Shown here piece after piece: positions 52,572-59,844 of a stretch of DNA of 64,000 nt. The notes beneath the pieces are model-generated. The model ran no database searches. It saw only the letters and a list, made by a program, of their open reading frames with translations, and was not told where the DNA came from. Where the stretch lies: the NCBI RefSeq assembly GCF_030913635.1, contig NZ_CP133188.1, positions 3,534,001 through 3,598,000 on the forward strand, read 5' to 3'. Positions within the stretch are counted from its first letter, which is position 1. Each line of letters starts with the position of its first letter. The DNA is from Sedimentibacter sp. MB35-C1. GTDB lineage: Bacteria > Bacillota > Clostridia > Tissierellales > Sedimentibacteraceae. A program made the translations under genes and the position numbers.

Positions 52572-53864
52572 TTATGCTGCCTGTGCTGATATCGGTGGTC
52601 TCTTGATGTCTCCAAGCATTTTTACAGGATCATAGCTGACTCCTGTTGTTAGAATCTTGTAAATCACCCTAAGCAACTTACAGGCAACTGCAATCAGCGA
52701 CTGCATCTTCTTCAATGGATTATTCTGTCTGGTCGTATAATAATGGTGCAGTTCCCTGAACTCTTTATTTTTTCCAACTAATGACATTGCAACCTCAAAC
52801 AGCAGATATCTCAGTCTCTTGCGACCACGTCTGCTTATCGTTGTCTCGCCCTTATGTTTTCCAGAACTGTTCTCCACCAGTGCATATCCTGCTAGCTTCT
52901 GTATCTGTTTTGGGTTATCAAAACGTCTTATGTCACCCACTTCAGCTATAAATCCAGATACGGTCTTACTTCCAATACCTTTAATTTCCAGCAACTTATC
53001 TGTGTATGAAATTCCACTCATCAAGTCTTCTATTAGAGCCATTAGTTCATTGACTCTTTTACTATAAACCTCATAATCACTGAGCAGATTTTTTATTTCC
53101 ATACGTGCTGCTGTCAAACCTTCCTGACTGCCAATGCTATGCTCTGCAGCTGCTACCAAGGTCTTTGCCCTCTTTCGTCCAGCGCCTCTCAGCTTTGCGT
53201 CCCGCCAGATTTTGTTCACTCCTTCCACACCTAACGCTGCAATGTCTGCTGGCAATGGTGCCTGTGCTAAAATCATCAATCCGCTTTTTGCATCTTTCTT
53301 CCCATAAACGTCTTTATACTCTGGAAAGTAAATGCTGAACCATCTTGCAATCCTATTAAGAACTCTTGTAAGTTCCTCCTGCGCCTGAAATCTCAGGTTT
53401 GAAGCCGTCCTAAGCTCTGCATAGACACCTTCCGGAAGGTAAGGGTAAGAGAATCGCCCCTCATTGATTAGTCCTGCGATTACTTTCGGATCCTTGCGAT
53501 CAGTCTTTGTTGGATTGTTATCATCTAGTTCTTTGGATTTCTTTACGTGATGAGGATTGACAAGCACCGGTCTCATGCCGTTGTCCTGTAGGAACTTTCC
53601 TAGTGCAAACCAGTAGTGTCCTGTTGGCTCCATCCCTGGAAGTACAGCCTGTTTCTCATGCTTTTCTCCCAGTTCATGCATCCATGCCAAAAAACTGTTA
53701 AATCCAGCTTCTGTATTACTGAATGAGAAGGCCTTCTTTGAGTACTCATAACCTCTCCAGTCAAAAGCTCTGGCATAGTGTAGTTCACTTCCGACATCAA
53801 TACCAACCACTAAAGTTTTTTCTGTAATAGTTCCTAATTTTGCGTTCTGTGTGTTATAATTCAT
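52572..53864 (-). CDS. IS110-family transposase
   Basis: A 430-residue transposase. The N-terminal DEDD RuvC-like domain has VGIDVGSELHYA (Asp23), GMEPTGHYW (Glu) and KTDRKDPKVIA (Asp). The C-terminal Transposase_20 domain has 'LEIKGIGSKTVSGFIAEVGD' and the ENSSGKHKGETTISRRGRKR segment with the catalytic serine. Length is normal and no frame damage is visible, so the element may be active. Confidence 0.9.
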   Translation of the reverse strand: MNYNTQNAKLGTITEKTLVVGIDVGSELHYARAFDWRGYEYSKKAFSFSNTEAGFNSFLAWMHELGEKHEKQAVLPGMEPTGHYWFALGKFLQDNGMRPVLVNPHHVKKSKELDDNNPTKTDRKDPKVIAGLINEGRFSYPYLPEGVYAELRTASNLRFQAQEELTRVLNRIARWFSIYFPEYKDVYGKKDAKSGLMILAQAPLPADIAALGVEGVNKIWRDAKLRGAGRKRAKTLVAAAEHSIGSQEGLTAARMEIKNLLSDYEVYSKRVNELMALIEDLMSGISYTDKLLEIKGIGSKTVSGFIAEVGDIRRFDNPKQIQKLAGYALVENSSGKHKGETTISRRGRKRLRYLLFEVAMSLVGKNKEFRELHHYYTTRQNNPLKKMQSLIAVACKLLRVIYKILTTGVSYDPVKMLGDIKRPPISAQAA

Positions 53865-53946
53865 TTCTAGATACCTCTCTGTTTAATAAGATTTTTTACT
53901 AACCGGCAAAGTCAGTAATCTTATTGTACACTGAGGTATTTTTTTC

Positions 53947-54228
53947 TCAACCTTCTTTCTTGGAATTCCTTATATTTGAATTATACAGGAAGCTCCTTAT
54001 AATATTTACAGCTACGCACTGTTCTTTCATAATAATATTATCTTGAGTTGGACAAGTGTCTTTATCAATAGCTAATATCCGAATATTAATGTTAACATCA
54101 TCAGGAATCTTCTTTTCTGCTTCTCTCTTTGCTGCCTCTTGCTGCAATCGCTTATTCTCCGAATCTCTTTTAGCCACAATAATTTGCTGCTGGGAAGTTT
54201 TACCCTGCATATCAAATCTAAATGCCAT
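53947..54228 (-). CDS. Small coiled-coil protein next to the IS110 end
   Basis: A 93-residue ORF starting at ATG 54228 behind AAGGAGA. The first half is a charged helix rich in Gln, Lys and Glu (QQQIIVAKRDSENKRLQQEA), probably coiled coil. The stop lies at the IS110 boundary, so the 3' end of an originally longer gene may have been replaced by IS sequence. Function unknown. Confidence 0.4.
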   Translation of the reverse strand: MAFRFDMQGKTSQQQIIVAKRDSENKRLQQEAAKREAEKKIPDDVNINIRILAIDKDTCPTQDNIIMKEQCVAVNIIRSFLYNSNIRNSKKEG

Positions 54229-54381
54229 AAATTCTAATCTCCTTCACTTTTTATTCTATTTAAAATTCCATCTGTTATTCAATAACCTATTATTTGATGA
54301 ATTGCACATAATGCTTTCTTAAATCAATTCCATTAAGTATATCTACACGAATTATTCTATTAATAATTAGGTGCTTGCAAT

Positions 54382-54475
54382 TGTAGCTTTAAAAGAAAGT
54401 TTGACTATATAAAATCAAAAAACGTTGAAATTTCGTTAAATACTTTTTACGTTTTCAAACAAAGTTTGACTATAT
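54382..54475. repeat. Two copies of a 26-bp dispersed repeat
   Basis: TGTAGCTTTAAAAGAAAGTT-TGACTA at 54382-54407 and a shorter GTTTTCAAACAAAGTTTG-ACTATATAG form at 54451-54475. Related copies occur at 35710-35735 and 42452-42477. Spacing is irregular, so this is not a CRISPR array. Confidence 0.6.
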
Positions 54476-54499
54476 AGTTTTATTTCATTCTGTATTAAT

Positions 54500-55720
54500 T
54501 CATATAAATAATCGATTATAGCTTTGGCTAAATGAGACATCAACTGAGACAGCATAAGTGTTTATCCCAGATTTATCTATTTTAAGTTCTTGTTCTTCTT
54601 TACATCGTTTATCTCTATCAACTTCAAGGCACTGTTCATAATTAAAAAACAATGAATAACATATTCCTCCACTATTTTTTGAACTTCTATATGCTATTCC
54701 ATCAATGGAAATACCATTATAGCAATATATATACCGAAAATACTCTGCAATGATTTGAGCGGGTATGTACTCTATGCTTACCATATTCTCAATTGGTTGA
54801 GTAAGATTTTCGTTTAACTTTATAAAAAAATCTAAGGCTTGTCTGTATTTTCGTTTTTCTTTATCAAATAGACTTGGGAATTCTATATCTTCTACTTTAG
54901 TGAGATCAACTAGTATTAAATTTCTTAAATTTACAAACGGTGCAACTGTTGCATACTTGTATTGAGAATTATATATCTCAGCAATTGCTGTTTTCACATC
55001 ATTCGCACCATAAAAGATTGAAATTCCTTCTGCACTCATTCTGTTTGATTTTGCACAATGACTAGGAGGAGAACAGAGGTTTTTAGCTTCGTCTAACACC
55101 ATTGAACTGCTATGCATGCGTCCTCTAAAAAATGTTGTATTTTCTGGAATACTAGTAATCAAATTCAACTCAGTAACTTTTTTGCCAATGTAATCAAGAA
55201 CATTGAAATTTGCTTCTTCTCTATATTCATCTTTTTTAGGCATTCTGAAAAACACATATCTTGTTTTAGTTTTTACCATTTCGCAAAAATCATCCCATAG
55301 TAATGCTTTATCTATGCTTTCCCTTAACTGATAAGGATCTCTTTCACACCACGTATCATCATCAATAGTTTCATAAATATCTTTTATCAAATCATCTTCT
55401 AACGGCAATTCACATCCTAATTTATCATAGATTAAGTTGTATGTATCCCATGTCTTTGCTCCAACATATTCACCATGATCCCAACTCATTGTATCTACAG
55501 CTCTATCATACTCATATTCAATTCCGGATATTATTTCACTAATAAGGTCTTCTACTGATATGCAGATTTCATCACTACCACAATAGTCACATTTGTCACA
55601 CTTTCCATTGTCAATAACAAATTGCTTAAGGTACCTTTCTCCCACGCAATTTGAGCAAACCTTTTTATTAATACTTTTATACTCACTTTTTTTGTATTCT
55701 AGCATTTTATTTTTAAGCAT
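54500..55720 (-). CDS. HEPN/RES N-terminal plus RES domain protein
   Basis: A 406-residue protein. Residues about 20-45 hold Cys pairs (CSNC, CDKCDYCG) that probably bind zinc. A helical HEPN/RES N-terminal domain (about 55-160) leads to the RES domain with FFRGRM (about 198-203), SAEGISIFYGA, KTAIAEIY and AYRSSKNSGG. RES toxins (Xre-RES type) degrade NAD. Here the domain is fused rather than in a toxin-antitoxin pair, an architecture common in defence islands. No antitoxin-like gene is adjacent. It is preceded by AGGAGG at somewhat long distance. Confidence 0.75.
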   Translation of the reverse strand: MLKNKMLEYKKSEYKSINKKVCSNCVGERYLKQFVIDNGKCDKCDYCGSDEICISVEDLISEIISGIEYEYDRAVDTMSWDHGEYVGAKTWDTYNLIYDKLGCELPLEDDLIKDIYETIDDDTWCERDPYQLRESIDKALLWDDFCEMVKTKTRYVFFRMPKKDEYREEANFNVLDYIGKKVTELNLITSIPENTTFFRGRMHSSSMVLDEAKNLCSPPSHCAKSNRMSAEGISIFYGANDVKTAIAEIYNSQYKYATVAPFVNLRNLILVDLTKVEDIEFPSLFDKEKRKYRQALDFFIKLNENLTQPIENMVSIEYIPAQIIAEYFRYIYCYNGISIDGIAYRSSKNSGGICYSLFFNYEQCLEVDRDKRCKEEQELKIDKSGINTYAVSVDVSFSQSYNRLFI

Positions 55721-55956
55721 AACTCACAAAATTTCCTCCTAAAATTTATGTAGTTCGTTATAATTTCCATTCAATTAGTTTTTTCAAATATTAATTTAGT
55801 TAGAATTCAATTTTATTTGTTTTTATATTGTTTATCGCTTGACAAATAATATTTTTTTCTTGAATGACATGTTATTATTATTGACCGTCATACTGCAAAC
55901 AGTCATATAAATAGTACGTTGATATAGATCTTGAATTGTCTCCTATCTCCTGAAAT

Positions 55957-56313
55957 CTATTCAAAAAATTTTGCGAAATCTACTACAAGATTATCAAGTC
56001 CATTAATATAAAAATGAGAAACATATTTTTGATCAAATGGATATCTTGAAAAATCCATATTGTCCTTTTTTCTATTTCCATCATCACTTGAAATATTATC
56101 AAATAATTCATCAAGATATATATTAAAATTTTCTGCCATATTTTTAAACTTTTGTTTTTTTTCCTTTTCAGATTCGAATTCATTCACTCTAGCATTTACT
56201 ACTTCAAATATTTGTTGTATATCATGTTGCCCTTCTATTCTAACATTCTTCTTTAATAATATATTTAATGTTACCCATAATTTTATAAATAATTTCTTAT
56301 ATCTGCTTTTATC
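55957..56313 (-). pseudogene. N-terminally truncated remnant of a larger gene
   Basis: The frame is open from a stop at 56316 to 55957. No start codon with a ribosome binding site precedes the coding-looking segment (ILLKKNVRIEGQHDIQQIFE, then NAENFNIYLDELF-like and 'YINGLDNLVVDFAKFF'). A GTG at 56187 could start a 76-residue product. It is probably the tail of a lost gene. Confidence 0.35.
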
Positions 56314-56461
56314 TCACATGGAATAATTATCTTACAAGCTAGAGCATCTAGCTTAAAGTGCTACAAATTACAGTAAAACTTAATTTAATTTTAGTTACAT
56401 TAGATATAATTGGGTTGTCTCATGTTATAAATTGAATTTTACCTTGACACTTATAACATAA

Positions 56462-56779
56462 CTAATTAAGGCAAAATTCATCTGGGTCAGATATTTCTAT
56501 AGTTTTTGTCATTCTTGTAGAATTTATATAGAATTCATCAGGATCACTATTTTCAACTACAAACGTTAATTTTGTTTTTTCACTAAAAACAAATTCATCT
56601 GGATCAGATATTTCTATTGTTCTAGTTTCCCTTGTTAAATCAAAGCAAAATTCATCAGGATCACTATTTTCAATTGCATTAGTTTTATGAGTAGCGCCCT
56701 CATTTCTTGACGTAATTGTTGAATTTAATTTCAAATCACAAACTTCAGCGTATTTGCTTAATATGTGTTTTCTAAGCAT
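56462..56779 (-). CDS. Graspetide (omega-ester RiPP) precursor with four core repeats
   Basis: A 105-residue precursor from ATG 56779, fixed by GAGGAGG six bases upstream (a TTG opening at 56794 is part of that site). Residues 1-32 form a leader without repeats. The rest carries four repeats spaced 19, 20 and 19 residues, each with Thr seven residues before SDPDEF and Glu three before it: consensus TxxhExSDPDEF, alternating ENSDPDEF and EISDPDEF. Thr and Ser side chains are the likely nucleophiles and Asp/Glu the acceptors for ester links made by the ATP-grasp ligase encoded upstream. One base separates it from the membrane-protein gene. The AT-rich inverted repeat 56422-56459 follows. Confidence 0.8.
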   Translation of the reverse strand: MLRKHILSKYAEVCDLKLNSTITSRNEGATHKTNAIENSDPDEFCFDLTRETRTIEISDPDEFVFSEKTKLTFVVENSDPDEFYINSTRMTKTIEISDPDEFCLN

Positions 56780-56780
56780 A

Positions 56781-57854
56781 TTATTCCTCCTCAATTATTT
56801 TAACTTCATTTGATTTTAGTGTTTCATCATAAAAATATTTTATAGTCAAATTTTTGTATCTTTCTTCAAATTCTTTTGCAATATCAGTTTCACATTTGTC
56901 ATTACTTGAAATAACAACAAGTCTTCTTACTTCATTTTTTTGTATCTTAAGCTTTAATTCACTTATTTTGATAGCAGAAATACTATAGGGGTTATTTATA
57001 TCATCAGTAAAGACATTGATTACCTGTTGAGATATAACTTCATTATTATTTAAACTCATATAATCTACATTTGATACATTCAACACCAATAGGCACGATA
57101 GTAATAAGCTTGCAACTATCCAATTTTGCAAATTCTTAACATAGCTAACAAACAAATCAGCTTTGCGTTTTAAATATTGCCAGTCATAATGGTATTGTTT
57201 ATTTAATTCAATTTTATGATTAGCACTTTTTCTTAGTTCCGAAAAACTACTTTTATCAATAGACTGTATTTTAACGACTTGTAAAATATATAATATTGCA
57301 TTTGTAATGCTATATATAATTAAACAAACTATTATTTTGCCACATATATTCAATGCAAAAAAATATTTCAAATCTACGAATGCCAATAATATCGGTACTA
57401 CTGTTAATATTATTGTAGCGTATAGATTTACTTTTTCATTACTCTTTTCAATCCTACTCTCTTCATTATTTATTCGATAACATAAAGATTCTTTTTCATA
57501 TTCTATGTCTAATTCTGATACTTCTGTAATCAAATGTTGCTCATATCTATTTACAATATCATTAATATAATCAGATGAGGGATTAAATAATTCCATTTTA
57601 TCTAATGATTTTTTAGTTACCAATTTAAACTTTTTCAATTTAAAACTATACGTTAAAATAAATATAGAAATATTACCTAGCATCAAATTGATCAAACTTA
57701 TCCTAGGTTCTTTAATATCATCTTTAAATTTATTTCTATATTCTACTGTTCCATAATTTGAATCATCAGTAAAAGAAAACAAAACACCTAAATATGACCA
57801 TATATATAAAATACAAGCTACAATTTTTTGCAATGCAAATTTTACAACCTTCAT
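56781..57854 (-). CDS. Membrane protein of the graspetide operon
   Basis: About 357 residues from ATG 57854 (AAGGGG upstream), ten bases after the ligase stop. Membrane segments occur at about 8-28, 48-68, 140-160, 170-190 and 245-262, with a cytoplasmic helical stretch between the second and third and a C-terminal soluble domain of about 95 residues (ISAIKISELKLKIQKNEVRR). No ABC, MFS or peptidase motif was seen. Position between ligase and precursor suggests export, leader processing or immunity for the peptide. I do not recognise the family. Confidence 0.65.
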   Translation of the reverse strand: MKVVKFALQKIVACILYIWSYLGVLFSFTDDSNYGTVEYRNKFKDDIKEPRISLINLMLGNISIFILTYSFKLKKFKLVTKKSLDKMELFNPSSDYINDIVNRYEQHLITEVSELDIEYEKESLCYRINNEESRIEKSNEKVNLYATIILTVVPILLAFVDLKYFFALNICGKIIVCLIIYSITNAILYILQVVKIQSIDKSSFSELRKSANHKIELNKQYHYDWQYLKRKADLFVSYVKNLQNWIVASLLLSCLLVLNVSNVDYMSLNNNEVISQQVINVFTDDINNPYSISAIKISELKLKIQKNEVRRLVVISSNDKCETDIAKEFEERYKNLTIKYFYDETLKSNEVKIIEEE

Positions 57855-57864
57855 AAGCAACCCC

Positions 57865-58764
57865 TTATTCAATCAAATATTGTACTATTTCATTGGAAAT
57901 ATTTAAATTTAATTCTTTTTCCAACCATTGCCACTGACCATTTGGGTTAACTTCAAGAAATACCCATTCATTTTTATCATTAACAATATAATCAAACGCT
58001 CCAAACTTTAAATTAAAATCTTCCATCATCTTTATGCTTTTTTTAAGCACATAATCCGGAACGTCAATAACTGAATAATAGTTACTATCATATCCTTTTC
58101 GCCAATCTAAAATATTTTCAGACTCTATTTTGATTGGAAATACTGTTTCATTTACTATTGTTATTCTAACTTCATATAGTTTTACAATGTACTCCTGTAA
58201 ATATATTGGAGTTAACAATATTTCTTCTTGAAATCCATTAAAATAACTAGTTTGATAGATTTCGCACTCAGTTTTCCTATAGATTTTTCCAGTTGTAATT
58301 GGCTTTATTATTGTTTTATATTTTTCAAATAATTTCATGCTTTCTGAATTATTTCCAATAAATGAATTAGGAATATTTATGTCATTGCTTAATGCATACA
58401 TAAGTTGATATATCTTGTTTTCACATTTGCGTAGAATTGATGGTTTTGTTAGTACTTTGCCATTAAACGAATCAACTAACCCATTAATCAAAGCTAGAAT
58501 ATCATTATTTATCATATTTCTATATTCTGGTTCAAACTTGCTCAAATCAGGGAACCTTGGTTTTCTATAATAAATACTAAATACATCTTGCTTATATAAA
58601 ATAGTATTCCATTCATCATTTTGAATACTCCATGTAAAATCGCTTCCAACTGAAATTAAGTATTTATCTAAACAATCTACATTTACTCTATAGAAATTCA
58701 CAATACCACTATACTTTCCAATAATATAATCTACTGTAAAGTCAATTGAACTAGTAATTATCAA
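57865..58764 (-). CDS. ATP-grasp ligase of the graspetide (MvdD/MdnC-like) family
   Basis: A 299-residue ATP-grasp ligase, normal length. The order of motifs fits graspetide macrocyclases: IYYRKPRFPDL (67-74, family hallmark), the ATP-binding Lys in IIKPITTG (154), 'QEYIVKLYEVRITIVNE' with the DxR-like EVR (198-200), DWR (220-222) and FGAFDYIV...FLEVNPNGQWQWL (254-282; Mg ligands Glu271, Asn273). It would phosphorylate Asp/Glu side chains of the core and join them to Thr/Ser as esters. Given start is TTG 58764; a better match to the family N-terminus (MKNVLIIT) begins at an ATA codon, 58776, nine bases after AAGGAG. See findings. Confidence 0.85.
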   Translation of the reverse strand: MIITSSIDFTVDYIIGKYSGIVNFYRVNVDCLDKYLISVGSDFTWSIQNDEWNTILYKQDVFSIYYRKPRFPDLSKFEPEYRNMINNDILALINGLVDSFNGKVLTKPSILRKCENKIYQLMYALSNDINIPNSFIGNNSESMKLFEKYKTIIKPITTGKIYRKTECEIYQTSYFNGFQEEILLTPIYLQEYIVKLYEVRITIVNETVFPIKIESENILDWRKGYDSNYYSVIDVPDYVLKKSIKMMEDFNLKFGAFDYIVNDKNEWVFLEVNPNGQWQWLEKELNLNISNEIVQYLIE

Positions 58765-58909
58765 TACATTTTTTATAGTGCTCGTCTCCTTAAAAAAACA
58801 ATAAATTAACTCTTATATAATTCATTAAAATTACTCTCTACAAAACAAACAATAACTTCATTACTTTTTTCATAAGTTCATTATGTATTTTTACAAACAA
58901 TAATACATT

Positions 58910-59050
58910 TTACAATATCGGTCCTTCTACGCAAATGGCCTTAAAATTTGTATTTGGTTCAAGTAAAGCTAATGCTTTTTTCGCCGCCCATACTAAATGA
59001 AAAATATCACCTGCATTAGATTCTCTTGCTCCATCTAATGGCTTAGACAT
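58910..59050 (-). pseudogene. N-terminal fragment of a DUF4297-like defence nuclease gene
   Basis: A 46-codon ORF starting at 59050: MSKPLDGARESNAGDIFHLV, then 'WAAKKALALLEPNTNFKAIC' and a stop. This resembles the start of the long dsDNA-nuclease (DUF4297/Cap4-like) proteins of defence islands (D-G-A-R-x-S-N-A-G-D-x-F-H). The remaining many hundred residues are missing. Probably a remnant of a lost defence gene; a deliberately short product is less likely. Confidence 0.55.
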
Positions 59051-59280
59051 TATAATCACCTACTTTGTGCTCTAATTCAGCCTACAATCTTAGTATCACA
59101 TCATGTATTTTTGATTGTACTTTAATTATAAAATATATTTATACTATGTACATTCACATAAAGTTCTTTACATAAAATAGAACTTTTTTTACAGATCACA
59201 ATCTCCAATAGTTTTAACTAAATGCTTTGCTTTTGTAATGGCAATTTGGAATATAGTTTGAAACTATTCCAGTATATCTT

Positions 59281-59830
59281 TGAAAATTTACAAATTATAC
59301 TATATTATAACATTATTTCTAATTTTGCTCAAATGTATTTCAGTATATTTACTAGTATATTTAATAAAAAACAAGCACCTTAGTTTTATAATAAAATCAG
59401 CTGAATCAACACCAGATATTTTTTGAACTTTCTATAATTGTATTGGATTTTCATCTTCCCTAAAAGATTTAATTATTTGATTGAACCCTCTTATTCTAAA
59501 TTGCTCCACCGACTTTTTTTGTTATGAATAATCTGTACTTATTTAGGCATTTGTTCAGCATGGTATATAATAAATTAATACCCAATTCTATGCCAACGAC
59601 AAATTTTATGACCCTTCACTATTGAACTCTGTTATTCTTAAAAGAAATTCTTACGGCATTAAAAACTTAAAAAGGTTTATTCAATATTAGAATTTAAGAT
59701 TCCCAACAATTTATAAAACGCATTTTTTACCATAATTAGAATTTATTTTTACTACAAAAAACACCTCTCGGTATTATAGCCGAGAGGTGCAAATTTTTAA
59801 CTTTGTTTTAAATTTTTAGACTTTTGTTTT
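59281..59830. repeat. Right copy of the 430-bp direct repeat
   Basis: Partner of 42041-42477. It carries about 160 bp more (59565-59725) that is missing in the left copy, and ends next to the EF-G stop. It includes the EF-G terminator. Probably the original copy, the left one being its duplicate. Confidence 0.9.
59757..59790 (-). terminator. Rho-independent terminator of the EF-G-like gene
   Basis: CACCTCTCGG (59762-59771) pairs with CCGAGAGGTG (59780-59789), 8-base loop, then TTTTTTG on the minus strand. It lies 55 bases past the EF-G-like stop. Confidence 0.9.
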
Positions 59831-59844
59831 AAACCACAAAATCA

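Larger units (their letters stand above)
52000..53946 (-). mobile_element. IS110-family insertion sequence
   Basis: It comprises a transposase gene (52572-53864), a short structured 5' end (to about 53946) and a long non-coding 3' end (about 52000-52571). Base composition is visibly less AT-rich than the surroundings. The ends are estimates: the right-hand limit is the stop of the gene at 53947 and the left is near the hairpin at 52015-52030. IS110 elements lack classical inverted terminal repeats, so exact limits need comparison with an empty site. Confidence 0.6.

Noticed and set aside
54382-54475. Possible CRISPR array from two similar repeats about 70 bases apart
   Set aside because: Only two copies in place, unequal in length and sequence; the other copies lie kilobases away. 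No cas gene is nearby.
59757-59790. Hairpin repeated in the direct repeats as a mobile-element end
   Set aside because: It directly follows the EF-G-like gene and has a perfect stem with T-run, so it is that gene's terminator, copied with the repeat.
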